This document shows, in pieces, positions 23,661 to 38,104 of a DNA stretch of 64,000 bases (the first letter of the stretch is position 1; each line of letters starts with the position of its first letter). The position numbers were made by a program, and so were the translations under genes. Under the pieces are notes generated by a model. The model had not been told where the DNA came from. It ran no database searches and worked only from the letters and a program-made list of their open reading frames with translations. The stretch is taken from contig NC_084809.1 in the NCBI RefSeq assembly GCF_963583255.1, positions 10,955,997 through 11,019,996 on the forward strand, written 5' to 3'. Origin of the DNA: Pyrus communis (lineage: Eukaryota; Streptophyta; Magnoliopsida; Rosales; Rosaceae).

Positions 23661-26600
23661 TCATTCAACCGAATTACCACCTGTGTCTTCACCCAAATCA
23701 GACTGGGATGTACTTGCAACAATCGATGGAGGAGACCACTGATCTGGAACCATCAGAAAATAGGTTGTCATTGCTTTCCGGAACCTTTTTTTGTACTGCT
23801 TTGGGGAAACTACAGTTGGAGAAGCGTTCTTTGGCCCACCGAGGATGCCCGAAGCTTTAACCCAAGTTTCAAGGTGCTTATCCCATGTATACTGCCTCAT
23901 GAAATCAATAATTCCAAGTACTAACTCATGCTTCTCTTCGTCCACCCCAACCAGTAGTGAATAATCCATTACGTCAATTGACTACATCAGAATACATAAT
24001 AACATGTTAGATTGGACAAGGGATTACCTAATTTTAGTATACATGGAAATACAAGTTCAGCCGATCAGAATTTGGCACGCGAGCATACGCACAAAGAAGA
24101 GAGTTTCAGAACTTACAGCAAGAAAAGCAGTATCATTCCAGACAGCTCTCTCCAACACACGCTTTGCCTTGTTTCCCACAAAGATCGGAGATGTGGGCAT
24201 TGCTTCAATCAAGTTCTGATCCAGCAGTACTTTGTTGCTCCCACTAGAATCAGGATTATAACGAGACCGTGAAGATCCTTTGAGATCATAGAGCCGTGTA
24301 ATATTTCTTCCAAACAAAAGATTCTCCATAACCAAGACATCTATCTTCGACTCTTTCCCTCCTTTAAGATGTTTTGATGTAACCTTCAATACAAATACAA
24401 CCACAGAAAGAGTAGGTATCATTCAGTGGTAATAAAAAATGGTTCTTACGGCAAGCTGTCAGGTTAATCTGGTTAAAATAGTTGACAGCTTTTGAGGTTA
24501 ATTTAAAAGTAAGTACCTGATAGATCCCCAAAATCTTTGCCAGGCATGTTGGACTTTTTGTGCCAATTGATTCAGATAGGTATTTGAAATAACTGGGAGC
24601 GAACTTTATGAAAGATTCCAACTCCGTCTTGGTGACTTGTTTGATGATAAACCGGTCATCCAAGCTTTTAGCAAAAAAGACATTGCTCTTTCCACCTTGG
24701 GCTCCCCACTTTTTACAACGACTAAGAGATCTTACATAGTCAAGCTCAGACGGGCAGCAAATCCTTCTTAAGGCTTCAAAACGTTTTGCATAGTAACACG
24801 TCACTGAGTATTTAACCTGACCAAGTGGGCTATCATCTCCGAAAGAAACTCTTGCATGCAAAGCTTTTGTGTATGAAAGCGGATCCAAACCCAGGGAGCT
24901 ACGAGATCCATACGTGGACAAAAGGCTCTCCTCAGTAGACCCAAAGCTTCGATGAGATTCAGATGTTGTGTCATCATCAGGATGGTGTGACTGCGTAGTG
25001 AGAGAGTCAGACAAACTAACATCGCCATTGTCTCTTGTTCTTTCCCCCTCGCCACTTATTTGCAATTGATAATCTGGTGAGGCAAGGGCATAAGATATAA
25101 GACTCGTGGGCTCATCATCATATACAGGGACAACAGTATCATTTACCCCCACAGGCAGAAGCAGCCTAGCCCCACCTTTCAGTTCCAACTCCCGAAAGGA
25201 TGAAACATAGACTGGATTATACTCGCCAAGTGTATCAAGCTTCTGAGAAGCAGATAAAAAATTCTTATTGAAGCCACGGTAGAAGTTTAAAAAGGGCATT
25301 TTCAACCAGCTTACAGAGTCTTCCATATTTTCAGACCCCTTGGTAGATAATCCAGAAGCAGAATGCGCAAGCTTGGGCCCATTCTGGTCTTCTGCATGGT
25401 CTAAGTTCAATCCGTCCTTCACGGGAGAGGCACTTGAATCTGCTCGACCTAAAACAGGAACTGTGCGGGTACTGTCCTTCGCTGTTCCAAATCCACATTG
25501 ATTTTCACCAGTCCATGCAGTGTCAAGGGTATCTGACAAATCCATTATGACAGGAAACTGACCATCAGAGAGGGATTTACGAATACCTGCCCTTGGTTTC
25601 AAAGGATCAGATTGATCACAGGTACTAACTCCATCAGAGAGATTACACTGATCTTCGTTTTCATATTTTGAATTTCGGCCGCCGTCTCTCTCTTTATTCA
25701 CCATTTCAGAGTGGACAGTGTTGGCAATGTCTTCCCCGTGGTCTAATCCTTTGTTAACCATTGCATCCACAAGAAAGGAATCACAACTATTATAACTTTT
25801 TCCTGGATTTATTGCCACATTACCGGCAATATCTTCACTATGAGTTGCAGGTTTCCCCTCATCTGGAATTGAGCTATTCAAACCATCGCCGTGTCTATTA
25901 TTCTCTAAACTGGCAGCATAAACTAAGCGATGGTCCCACATGTAAGATTGGAAAAGCAGCTGCCTTCGCAGCCGATTGATCTCCAAAATGTCGATAACAG
26001 GCTGGCCCTTTTTAATTTCTCTGTTCAAAGTTTTCTGGAGCAATTCCTGAAAAATAAAGCATCAAGGAAAACATATTAAGCCAAATATCAAAACAGAGAA
26101 TTTACTTCACATACGAAGATTGGTCAGAATCATCTTCACAGACAAGGCCATGTTGAGGTAAATGAATATATAAACCAACAAGATTATCCATTAATTGATA
26201 AGAAGAGTTTGTGACAATCAAAGATATTTCCACCACTCGTGCTACATTAAAGGAGCTTGAGGATGAATCACAAGGGTTATAAAAAGGAACTTGATTGACT
26301 AAGTATTGTTTCTGGTCCATCCACATGAATGTGCAGCGACAAAAAGAAAACTCTGCATGTATCTTCCAGCCAACTAAAGCTGGAAAGCGGCCCATGAATA
26401 ATTGAAGGGCTCACCTCAAATTCCACCTTCTCCTTTTGTAACATTCCTTCCAGTTCGACAATTTGGTGTCTCGATTCAGGTGTTACCATGCCACTACTAT
26501 GCAATCCTGAACCAGATCTTTTCTCCGCAATTTGACGAAGAACATTAAGTACTTCAGAAAAAAGAAGCTCTGCCCGATCAATAACCTATTATAACCAGAC

Positions 26601-29600
26601 AAACACATCAACGACATAAAGCAATGCAATCCTAAAATATCCAAACATGGAACCAATGTACCTCATCTGTTTCTTTTTGTATCCATTCCTGCTTCTCATA
26701 ATTGAAATCCACTTTGGCGGGTGGAAGGTAGACAGAATGAACATCAATTGATGCATACCGAAAGCAAGCGACCATCTTCCCGAATCTGCATGAATACACA
26801 TATTGAGAGAGAGAAAGCTAGGGACTTCTATGCAATTATATATTCCACCCACATATTAGTTATTTTCGACAACTTGAAGGGCATCGATGAAGTTATTTGT
26901 CAGCATGTACTTGAAATTAAAAGAGAGTTAAGCATAACCATCAGAGTTGGGTTCAACCCAACCAACAAGAGGCAAAGAATATCATATCAATTATACTGTA
27001 GTACCACATATGCAAATTCTGGGACACAGAAGATACCCATAGAAACGAAGACAATCTCTATGTAAAGAATGGCCGCAGCTCGCCACCCTGCTTGCAGCCG
27101 CATGGTTTGAAAAACTGAGCTCCAAAAATTTCCCAAATGACAAACCCCATGCGGCATCAGACATCACTATTCTCCGAGTAGCCGGAGGAAATCCATTTGT
27201 CCTCTGACACTTCAAGCATCTGTGCCACATCCAGATCCTTCCTTCCTTTTCACCTGATAAGAGAATTTCTGGCAGCCTCTTAACAGATATAGTGAGAGTA
27301 CCCTGACGATGAGTATAACAGTGAACATGTGCTTCTGATGGCATCTCGCAAGAATTGCATTGATAACTCTGACACATGATTCAGCATTTTCAGTTTCAAG
27401 TTGTATCATAAAGTTGAATGAGAGAGAGAACGTAAAAGTCAAAAAGAGCTCACCTGATCAAATAAATGGTCTCGTAAAAACCGTCCTAATGGTTTATCGA
27501 AACTTCCATAGTATTTGATTCGAAACAGATGCGACCTCTCACAGACAGTCCCCTTCCACACGCACCGGGATGATAAGGAAACCAAAATGCTCTGATGGTC
27601 AGAAGGTGTCGGAGGAAAATCTTCATTCATAGGTCCTGTTTCATCAGCTTGAGTTTTACCATCTTCATGCAGAAATGAATTGTCTGAACCACCTAGTTGA
27701 TTTCCAGTAATTACACTTTCATCATTTTGGGCAACCGAGAAGATACCCTGTCCCATAGTCTCTAAGGACCTCAAATTGTTGCCAGCGAGATGACTAGAAA
27801 TGATATCAGAGCAAATTTTGGTTGCAGAATTTTCCACCTGTGAAAATTCTTTAGAACCCATTTCATTTTGATTATCAAACATATGATAAGAAGAAAGACT
27901 CTTGTGAAAAGTATCTGGAGCATTCCCAGATGGAGTAGAGTACACAGATGTGGTATCTGAAGCATTCCCAGACGGAGTGGGGTACACAGATATAGAATTG
28001 GTGAAACCTGAAGTGGGAGGTGTGGGTAGAGATGTACGACTACTTAGTAAAGGAGGTTGTATACTTCTGATAGCTGAGTCCAAATCTGAAACTGGGACAC
28101 TGTTGGATCTTCGTGGTTCATTGCGAGACTGTCCATTGCCAGCAACACTAAAACCAGGTACCGTGGAAATGGACCTCTCAATGCTTGATGGTTTATCTGG
28201 AAGTGCCACAGTAATTGGAGTGTTCAATGGGAGTTCTGGCAGAGAGGCTCCTTCATCGGCAAGGAAGGATGTCTCCAAAGCCAAATGATATGCGGCAAAA
28301 ATCCCATACTGAACCACATGCTTCACTTTTTTCAGCTCATCCCCATTAGCACCTCTAAGTAGAATCTGGAATGACATGGACAAAATAGCCAAATGAAAAC
28401 TTCATAGCACTTCAGAATCGCATGTACAGAGCTATACAAGGATAAAAAAAAACTGTCAACGGTGTCAAATTAACACAATCTTCATAAACAGGTGTAGCAG
28501 GGATAATCCGAGGACTTACAGTACAACCCAATGGCTTTGGGCAGCCTTCAAAATACATCAATGTCTTCAACAGTTTTTTCCCACCCTGACCAGCAGAACC
28601 AAGATCTTCCATGAACCTCTCCACATGAAATAAGTCGCAGTAGCCCAACTTCTGTGATGAGAGATGATCAATTGAAGGGACTATTTGAGCACCAGTGCAG
28701 CGAGCTATGCGCTCTAAAAGTGGCCTCTTGATATTCAGAACAAGTGATATGTCTTTTGCAAGAAGATATTCTTGGGCATATCGAGAAACTGATTTCTCTA
28801 CCAGAAGGACATCAGGGTGGTGTGCATCGATCTTTGCTACTGCCATCTTTAAGTGGTCCATCTCCTAGATAAGGATATAAGTGCATAAGAATGATTAATT
28901 TATTATTAAGGAAATAAAAACAGTTTCCAATGTTCTAGAAACTACCAAGTGAAAAACTAAGAGAAGAGAAGAGTATGCAATCAGAACCTGCTGCAATAGA
29001 GTATCAAAACTTGACAAGGAGTTAGAAACACGCTGGTACTCAAGAGCACCACCAAGTATCATAAACCGAGGTTTCTCTAATTTGGATGTCATTCGTCGAT
29101 GAGCCACATTTTTCCTACACACAACTCCTTTGACCACCATACTAGAAGAAAAACACTCAAAACCTTAGAAAACAAGCAATTGCTTTTACAGCAACAATAT
29201 ACTTTAATTTCTTATTCAGATGGAAGGCAACATTCATACCACTGGGGCCATAAGCACCGACAAATCAACTACAATAAATACAAACAAGTGACTTCGGTCC
29301 AGGTTTTTCTTTTTCTTCCAAAATGATTAAAAATAAGTCAAACTCATTTGAAGTAGGCATAACCTAAAAACAGAAATATTACAGGTCTATAAATATGAAG
29401 CGGAAGGTACTATATAGAAGTACATCACTAGCAGAGTAACTCATATCAGATATGCATTGCAATAATTCATCAGAACAAATTCGCTTAACAGAAAAAGTAA
29501 TCCTGCAATCATATGAAAGTAACACTGCTACCTTTTAGATTTTGAGTTCTCTTTCTAATGGTTATAAAAAATTTCTTCTTTTGTTATTGCAAATGGGTAA

Positions 29601-31280
29601 CTATGCAATAATGATTTGTACTAATATATGGTCTTCGATACGTTTCAATTGTGTTTTCTTAATCATTCATGCACATAAATCAAGCCATGAAATCACAAAT
29701 GTGCAGTAGAAGTACATACTAATTATGCATGAAAAATTCAATGAATCATAATGCATCAGTTACCTATCATAGTGAGATCCAGAAGCTATACATTTTACTT
29801 TTACATAACCACCTGGGTCCATCCCTCCACCTTTGCTCATATCTGGCTTTAATAGTGTGGCAGCCTCCCAGGACAGAGTCGTAATGATCTCCAACCAACC
29901 TTCTGTTTCTCCTTCCTGGCCGATTGGAAGGTTCTCAACCTGCAATAGTTGAGCTACCAAAGCCCTAAAGTGTCCATCAACTACATTCTTCATGGCCTTC
30001 TTGTGCTCCTCACCTGACCGATCCCTATTGCGATATTCCCCACTTCCAAAACTGCTTGATGCACGTAAATGGCCCCACTCTCCTGTAGCATCACCATCAT
30101 CGTCATCATCAAGCAGAACAGTTTCCCTTTCATCTTCTTCATCTTCTGGTTCAGGAGGGAGCCATAAAAGTCCATTGTTCTCAAAATCCACAGGTTGTAT
30201 ATCACCATCCCCTGCAGAATAGATAGACGATGATGCCTCACATTCATCCCCAATATCATTTTCATCTTCTTTTTTTTCGAGCTGTGGGATTCCCTCCAAA
30301 ACCTGTGAGTCATAACTGGGAAGTAACGAGGAGCCACTTGAACTTTTCGCATCAATATTTTCACCATCAAGATGCACCTTATGGGATCCATCATCGTTGC
30401 TCATCTCATCAAAATCAATGTGACTAAAGTAGTCACTGACTTGAGAATAATTCTTTGTATCTGACTGATATACACCAGACTCAACATCCTCATCATCACT
30501 CCTGATACCAAAGAACAAACAAGTGGCTCAGCAGCTGCTAAAAAAACTACATATAATTCATTGTTATCTTCTTATAAACTATGCACAGAATGGGAATCAC
30601 AGTTAACTTGAACATAAATCTTAAGGGCACAAATAATAAGAAATATAAACCTGCCAAAGAAGAAATATAAACCTGGCAGTTGCAACTTCATATTGGTTTG
30701 GAGACATATTGGCACCAAAATCACTGTTCCTCCATGGTCCGAATTTGCTCTGCGTTTCTGTGTTAGTTTCTGTTAGAGATGACTGACTGGGGCTGAGGCC
30801 AGAACCAAGTTGAAGTCGTTGATATGGCCCAGCTGAGTGTGGCATTGAGTTAGTGAAGCTACTACTGCTACCAGTGCCACATGACTTAAAGCTAGCAAAA
30901 CTTGTTTCTGATGGTGAAGTACTAAGATCTAAGTTGGCAATCAGGATTCCGCTATCAGGAATAGCTACGCCTTGTTCCCGTTGCTTGTAACAAAAATTGC
31001 ATACACGAATCTTCTCCCACTCTTCCCGATCTGTTCCTGGATCACCAGAGGGGGCAGGAATTGAGTTCTCTGTACACTTAGCACAGAAAACTCGTCCACA
31101 AAGTCGACAATGATGTTTACGGTTAAATACAGTAAACTGTGCATCACACTCGTAGCATACCCTACAGCTACGATCAGGCATCCAAAAATCCCTCGAAACA
31201 TTAGCAGGTTCTGATCGCCAAGGGATCCATGATTTCACCATGGAAATGAAATGGGAGAACATCTTGTTGGGCGCAGCCAT
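23661..31280 (-). CDS. FAB1: 1-phosphatidylinositol-3-phosphate 5-kinase, FAB1 (FYVE-containing), 1833 aa, 11 coding exons
   Basis: The enzyme makes PI(3,5)P2 from PI3P on endosomes and the vacuole and governs endomembrane and vacuole homeostasis. Exons in order: 31280-30673, 30501-29764, 29141-28988, 28864-28520, 28365-27454, 27368-27037, 26785-26662, 26585-26415, 26046-24517, 24383-24117 and 23981-23661. All are GT-AG with matching phases. The FYVE zinc finger (residues about 33-103) has WMPD and RKHHCR, which bind PI3P. The chaperonin-like (TCP-1) part starts near residue 450 ([13 protein letters not shown]) and is followed by a Cys-rich region ([20 protein letters not shown]). The C-terminal lipid kinase (about 1500-1833) shows [37 protein letters not shown] and [13 protein letters not shown]. 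The length fits plant FAB1A/B (about 1750-1800 aa). I chose the ATG at 31280 because it starts [18 protein letters not shown], directly before the finger. Confidence 0.93.
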
Positions 31281-32250
31281 CAACAAACGATTCTGCTGCC
31301 CTGCTCATTTGCCAATCACCACTCTTAACAAGCCAAACTCTAGATGGGAAACCTGACCAATTCACCCCCAATACTAAAATCGAAACACTAAATTCTTCAC
31401 AATCGTATTCTTGATTGCAACCGCGCCAAATTCACCCCATAAGAACAAAGACTAACAAAACAAAACACTAAAGGCACCCCATCAGCAACTCCTCTTTCTC
31501 TATTTCGATTCAACAACCTGGCACGAAAGGGAAAAAAAAATCCTCAAAACCACAGCTCAATTCACCAAACAAAACTAACCCAAGTTCCGAAATCGAATGA
31601 AAACAAAGATGAACACTGGGTTCAGAAAACCCAGAAACTCAATAAAAAACCCCACAGCAACCTCCCAACAACCGCCATGAAAATTCAGGAAACCCAGAAA
31701 GCTTCTCTGCATGTACCAACTCAGACCCATCCGTCTCCAATAAGCTCCCACACGCAAACACAAACCCAAACGTTCCAAAAACAACACCAACAAATTCTCT
31801 GCTACTAACAAACAATACAAAAAAAAAAAAAAAATCGAAAAACAGAGTCTTTATTTTTCTATACAATTCGGATAAAAAGATTAAAAGTTTACCTTGCGAA
31901 TCAAGTAAAATGGAAGCAGAAACCGTTTTCAGATCTTCCCTCCAGTGAAAAGCCAAAATGGGGCACCCGTATATTGCCGCCACGTGCCCTCAAGAATCCC
32001 CGACGAACCAAAAGCTCCAAGAAAAACTACAGAGAGGGTACATAAAACTGCGAAAACCCACCTACCCAGAAATCGATTCGTCCCCAATTCAATGCCCTAC
32101 GCTTCAATTCTCGATCCCCATTCACAAATCTGCCATCTTTGCAGCCAGAAAAATCTCAGAGTATCAATGCAACAGCAACCATCTCCATCGATTTTCGAAA
32201 CTTAATTCTCTGAATCCAGTTCGTTCGTCGTATTTGCATCCGCATTGATG
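31281..32250 (-). promoter_or_regulatory. FAB1 5'UTR with a leader intron, and promoter-proximal region
   Basis: A good donor (CGCAAG|GTAAACTT) at 31893/31892 on the minus strand indicates an upstream leader exon. The acceptor lies shortly before the ATG, where several AGs (agcagggcagcag) prevent an exact choice. 5'UTR introns are common in plant FAB1 genes. Open stretches here on either strand have no recognisable content. Confidence 0.5.
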
Positions 32251-33544
32251 AACAGAAACAATCAGAAGACAAATTTTTGTAATATTTATATCAAAGAACT
32301 TCAACATCAACATCTGATCGACAGATTTATTTTATTTTTAAAAAAATTTCTGTACTTTTCTTCGCTTTTTTTTATTTTATGATTTTTTCTTGTGGCAGAG
32401 ACAAAGGCGGCTCCGATTAACGTGGTTGCAAATATAATGTGCGTCTATTTTTCTCTGTGTTGGGGAGAAACGACGTCGCTTTCGCGACAAAAGAACCACA
32501 GGCCCAGAAAAGTGAAATACCGAGAGTGCCCTCACGTGTGTTCCTCGGGAAACATAGATTTTGTGCGCATGTTACGTTTGACGGACGCCCGTGTGCAGTT
32601 TGGTAATTTTAATGTAGCTGTCCAAAGGACGAGCAATTATCTGCTATGTCTCCAATCCACAGTATCCAAATGGATATTTATTGACAAAAACGCGTCAGCA
32701 GCCCATTGACATATGCACTCAACAAACCTGCTAATTTTAAGGGCAAGAAATACAAAATTCTATTAAATTTCTATATGTTTTTTCCAATTTAATTGTTTTG
32801 ATGCTTGTTTTGCGTGATGTTTATCCATTTTTTTAACTTTTGATTTGGGAAAGAAAGCTGTATTTGGAAGCTGTAATCTTATATTTTATAGGAATTATTG
32901 GCATGAATATTTTTTTCTATTCACTGTCTAAAAATTATTTATCTTATGATTCGTAATTTAAAATCTTGACGTTCACTTGTTGATGAATGTTCAAATAAAT
33001 ATACAGGTACATAAAGAAAGTTGCAGGAAGAATCTTTGCTATTGGCAGATCCAACCCTGAGAATTTAGAGGTCGTAGGCAAGCCTTTGAAGTAAGGTCTT
33101 AAAATTCTCTGACCCTCAACTCTTTGTAATTCTTTAGTATTATGATCTAGTGTTGTTTCTCTTCCATTGTGATGCAATATTGTTTGTTGAAAAAAAAATA
33201 CATCAAAAAGTTGATTTCTATATCAAATATTATTAAAATTAATATAAAAAAGAAAAATATAAAAAAATTACTTAAATATTACACGTCTCGCATTTTTAGA
33301 CGCAAATGTACTAATTAGGTTTACATAACCTGATTTTCCAACTAATTCTTTTTTAATTGATAAAATAGCTAATTCATTCAATCTTTCTTGTGACATATTC
33401 GAAGAAAGATTTGATCAACCTTTAATTTTGAAAAACTTCTTTTGCAGAGGCAAGTACTTGCAAAATTATAAAGCAAAGACCCAAAGTATGTAAACTTCTT
33501 ATTTGAACATATACGAAATTTGTAATATTAATTTATAAAAAAAA
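32251..33544. other. Intergenic upstream of FAB1, no gene seen
   Basis: The upstream part contains 'acgacgtcgctttcgcgac', a palindromic GACGTC core that could be a bZIP site. An open stretch at about 32392-32709 lacks any recognisable protein motif and is probably chance. The rest is AT-rich. Confidence 0.45.
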
Positions 33545-33712
33545 TGTCACTTAGTACTACAAGTCTAGTGGTATTCCTCTTCACTAGTAAGTGAGAGGTC
33601 TTAGGTTCGATTCTTGACAAAGGTGAATTTGAATCAGATTATCGCTAGCTCATTGTAAGACTATTTCATCCTCTTCCGTTTAATGTAAATAATATCGATT
33701 GTCCAAAACAAA
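33545..33712 (+). mobile_element. tRNA-derived SINE copy
   Basis: An A-box-like 'ctagtggtattcc' and a B-box 'taggttcgattctt' lie about 45 bp apart. They are followed by 'gtgaatttgaatcag', 'gctcattgtaag' and the tail 'aatatcgattgtcc' before an A-rich end. The body matches the copy at 57190-57345, which supports a dispersed SINE family. Confidence 0.65.
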
Positions 33713-34695
33713 AAAACCAAAAAAAACCCCTCCAGAATGGGGCTCTAGTCGGGCCTCTTACTCCGGTTACCCTCAAGGCTGACACTGGTTATTAGACCGA
33801 CAGTTTGAGTAGAAATGTTGAAGAGCTAGCGATCGTTGAAGATATTTTTCGTGTATATAAAATAGAAAGTATGATATTAGGGTAAATAACCCTGATCACA
33901 CAATTTCCTATTTTTTAAGTAGCAGCTCCACAGCTTACACACTACTCAAAGCCATGAAGAACACAATATTCAGATATTATTTATTATGATTAGTTGTTCC
34001 TAATTACAGATGCATAATCTAAATCTATCACTATCATACCTTTTAATTTATATTTTCTTCTTGAATATAATTGTTGAGAAATAATTGTGTATGAAACCGT
34101 GTCAAATTGGAATTAGACGAGTATAGATTTATGTTTATATCCAAAAGACTTCCCAAAAATAAACACGAACTCAACTACTATTGAAGCATTCGTCAAGTAG
34201 CTCTTAGTTTAGTAGTGTATCTCTTCTCAATCTTGGAAGAGAATTGTACTTCTCTTTTTTATGTTCCAATTGGAAATCGATTCTAAATTTACCAGAGAAT
34301 CCAAGTTTGAACTTTCAACTTGATTGGTGGAAGCTTAGGGGAGTGTGGTGTATTAAGATTTATATGGACTTTTCTTGAGTTTTTAAAGTGATAGAATTTT
34401 ACTATTATAAACTCCCTAATTTCATAAACTTGGAATGATATACTTTTATGGAAAAGAAAAGAGTTAAACGGTGGGTCTTCTCCACCTGAGACGATACTGC
34501 ATTTATAAAATATGCCTATTGCAAAACTAAGATGCCATGGATCTAGGTTGAATTTTGAACTGGTAGTATTTGTCTATGCCAACATAATGCATGCATCCAT
34601 GCAAATTGCTTATATCGAGTCTTTTTCACTAGTATGGAGGACGAAGTTTCTTGTCACCACAATAAAAGTGAGAAACAACAATCCTAATCAGTGAT
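33713..34695. other. Intergenic, no gene seen
   Basis: AT-rich sequence with no gene, terminal repeat or array that I can support. Confidence 0.5.
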
Positions 34696-34856
34696 TATTT
34701 TGGTAGCTGTTGCTAGGGTAACAATGATGTTGTCAATAAAAAAATGGCAACAAAAATGATGACTAATGCATTAAAATACACATATTTTATTAATTTTTGT
34801 CACCATTTTCTCATTGGCACCATTATTGCTCTCCAAACAACAGTTATCAAAATAGT
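34696..34856. mobile_element. Small foldback MITE
   Basis: Left end 'attttggtagctgttg' and right end 'caacagttatcaaaat' are inverted relatives about 160 bp apart. 'gcaacaaaaatgatga' and 'ttttgtcacc' inside also pair in part. No clear target duplication was fixed. Confidence 0.5.
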
Positions 34857-35103
34857 TACTAATTAGAGTAGTTGTTGCTCACTTTTGCGCAGGGCGCCAC
34901 GCAAAGGGGAGAAACAACCGAGTAGGCATGTCCGTATGTGCATGTAACAAAGGGGCCAAGGGGGTTGAAGCCCAAAACTAGTAAAAAACAATGCATCCAG
35001 CAAAATCCTCAACCCATTGCACTTAGCCCACTTTGAGACCCAAATTTATTTTATATGTTAATGAGCCCATATTTTAGCAGGTCATTGCTTAATAGCACAA
35101 TTA

Positions 35104-35820
35104 CTATAACACAATGTTGTAAAAGGTGGCTGCTTAGGCGTTAGGCGACAAACCGCCGCTACGATTAATTTCGAATCGATTATGAAATCGGCAAGCTTAT
35201 CATGCAGCTGCTTGGGCTGGGTTGGGCGGGTTTAGGCCGGGCTAGGTAGGATTAGGCGGAGCAAGGAGGGGGATGCGCGGGGCTGGGCAAGGCCATGTGA
35301 AGGAGAGCCGGAATTTGGAAATTTTTAGATATAGAGTCAACGGACGGGCACAAAATCGTGAAGAAGATGATGAGTTGGCTCTTTAATATAATGCTTGACG
35401 TCGTCATTTTATACTTCCTTCTTTTGCAGATTTTTTTTTCATTATTTAATTTTTTTTTACCCTCACTTAAGAGGCCCACCATCTTCCTCTGTTAACTTTT
35501 GTTTTTATTATCCCTTTCTTATCCTTTTAAGGCCCCACCTGTTTTCCACCAGACCATTAACCTAGAACTCCCACCTCATATAATATCTATAAATATGTTT
35601 TTATTTATAAAGATTTATTATATATAAGTATATGTTGTTATTTATTTTGTACCATATTACTATATTTGTATATATAATGTAGTAATTTAATTAATTTATA
35701 TGAAATTTATTCAAATCTACCTAGTCTACTTAGTCTGCTTAATCTGCCTAAGGCGCTAAGCCCTAGCCCACCATCTGACTAGTATCTAGCGTCTTTTAGA
35801 ACCATGCTATAACATTGTTC
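35104..35820. mobile_element. Probable non-autonomous foldback element
   Basis: The left part (acaatgttgtaaaagg... gcttaggcgttaggcg) and the right part (ctaaggcgctaagccc... ttttagaaccatgctataacattgttc) are related inverted sequences. A G-rich stretch ('gggctgggttgggcgggttt') sits near the left end. The exact borders and class are unresolved. Confidence 0.4.
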
Positions 35821-36396
35821 TCAAATAACATAACAACCATTTTTATTTTCTCACACATCTCTTTTTATTTATGGTCATCGGATTGAATATCAACAACCAT
35901 GTTAAAGCAAAAGGGTGTAAGAGGCTAAAAGATGTGTGAAAATCACTTCCGTATATTGTATCGATAAGAAAATGTTCAACCTTGACAACATATTGATGCT
36001 TTATTTACGACATCTAAAAGATAATTTGAAACTGTTTGTCATCGATATAATTGGACATTATCGATAGCATTGACAACATATGAAGATTATTTATATAATA
36101 TGACAATATATAATGACAATTTTAATTGCATACCGAGATGATATCGTTACAATAATGAGACTATTTGCAACATCCTTTGCTACAAGAATTGTGTTATTTG
36201 GTAAACTAAAACGTGTAAAAAACAAAACCACTGTGTAATGCCTTAAAACTTTGGCAAGCGAACATGCTCGCATTCTTTTCCTTTCCATCAAGCAAATAAG
36301 AAAGTCAATGTAACCAATGGTTCACTTCACTTCCACAAAAATGAAGGCATAATTAAATAGTTTATAATTATCAGCTACGCCAGACTATATTTATTA
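35821..36396. other. Intergenic, no gene seen
   Basis: AT-rich sequence leading to the Helitron 5' end, with no supported feature. Confidence 0.5.
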
Positions 36397-36699
36397 TCAT
36401 ATACTAAAATCTAAACTCTCAGTTACTGTTCATTAACAGTAAACGGGCAAAAATGCCCTCCCATGTTTACGCTAATCTCGGTTTTGCCCTTTCTTCCCAC
36501 ACCGTTTTAGTATCTCGACCCACCTTTTCTTTGCTTGACTCCTACTCTCCCTATTTCCCTCCTCGCCTCACTCTTCTATGCACCAAGCAGCTCGATTTAG
36601 CGCTTCACCATTTCTCTTCGAATCAAGGTCTCCAGTTTTCTCCCTATTTTGTGTTGCTCGTTGTATTTTCGTATTTTTATGCTAAAGTTTCCAATTGAG

Positions 36700-37110
36700 G
36701 ATTTAAAAGACTTTAATGTATTTATAAATTCATAGATTTTTATGGATTTTAATTGATTTTTAGAGATTTCATATAAATGTTTGATTCAATTCCCTTGAAA
36801 TCTCATGGGAAGATGTGAGATTTGTGGATACTTAAAATACACTATGAAATCTCTCTAATTTCCTCTAATTCCTCAATTTTCTCAAATTCTTTAAAATCAA
36901 TTTCTAATTGAATACATCTGGAATGTCATAAATTTCTTTAAAATCCTAATTGAATACATCCAGATTTATAAGGATTTTAATAAACTACCTTAAAGTTATA
37001 ATTGAATACACCTTGAATTTCAGAAAATCACTTAAAATCCTGATTTAATACCTCTAGATTCATTAAAAAAATTAAAATCCCTTAAAATCTCAATTGAATT
37101 CAACCCCCGA
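36700..37110. repeat. Degenerate 'aaaatc' repeat, possible MITE inside the Helitron
   Basis: Repeated variants of 'aattgaatacatctggatt' and 'ccttaaaatcctaattg' fill about 400 bp and end near 'cttaaaatctcaattgaatt'. This looks like a decayed MITE or internal tandem repeat. The borders are not defined. Confidence 0.35.
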
Positions 37111-38104
37111 AATCGTTAATTAATCTTCTTTTTTTTTTTTTCCGTGAAATATTTGGGAAATCGGTCCAGAAAAGGATCGAATCGCATTAATTAGCCGATT
37201 TTCCATCTCATCCGATTGTAAATTGGTTTAATTGAACTTTAATTTCATTGTTCAAAGCTCCTAGCTTTCGGTTTCGTGGGAAAATTTCCTATCTAGTTGA
37301 AAAATAGGCGTTCATTGATAATCTGGGTGAGGAGCAAATATGGGTTCCATTGTTTGGTAGCCGAGAAAACGTAGGAAAATAAATCTTAATAAAATTCTGT
37401 GACTTTTTGCTTTTGTGTCCAATAAATTGAAATCTTTGGCTCAGCCTAGCTGTGTATTAGTTAGGTTCAGTTGCATGGATTTTGTTTTTATGATCAGCAA
37501 ACAATTTGAGATTGAATTTTTTGTATTTTTTTCATTCCGTAGTTATGGTAGCACTCCTTACTAGATGGACTCTACGATCTTGGATCGAACTAATGGTGCA
37601 CATCCCTTCAATTTTTTGTTTATATTGTAGAGTAGATGTATTCGATCCTCGGTTGTTCACAGCATAACTTGCTGAGTGCTTTTGTAGTTTAGCTCTACTA
37701 ATAAGAAGTGTCATTGCAAGTGTGAGATTGCTTTCACTTTGTGATACACTGATTTCCTAAATTGTTGTCCAAATATGCGTAATGGTTGATTATGGCTCGC
37801 ATATGTTGTTCTTCGATTAGTAGTCAGGGTTGTTAATTTCTCTGCTGTTTTGGTTTGATTCCGATATTTTTTTCGGGTTTTTGGTTGGTTTGAATGGTTC
37901 TCGATAATTTGGTGTTTCCTGTTGTGTTGCAAAGGATCTTAGTTTAGGTGGTAGCAAGTTTTTGTGAAAATTAAATTTAAGAAATAATCATTAATTTCAT
38001 AAAACTTGCATTGATCGTCTAATAATAATTGCTAAAACACCCTTTAAACGGATTATTTATAATTGATGATGTGAAAAAATGTAAGAAGTTTGACAACCAT
38101 GGAG

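Noticed and set aside
29992..30222. Ser-rich plus-strand open stretch
   Set aside because: It is antisense to the acidic part of FAB1 exon 2; poly-Asp on one strand gives poly-Ser on the other.
31575..31983. Two minus-strand open stretches upstream of FAB1
   Set aside because: They fall in the 5'UTR intron and have no homology I can recognise; the FAB1 start at 31280 is well supported.
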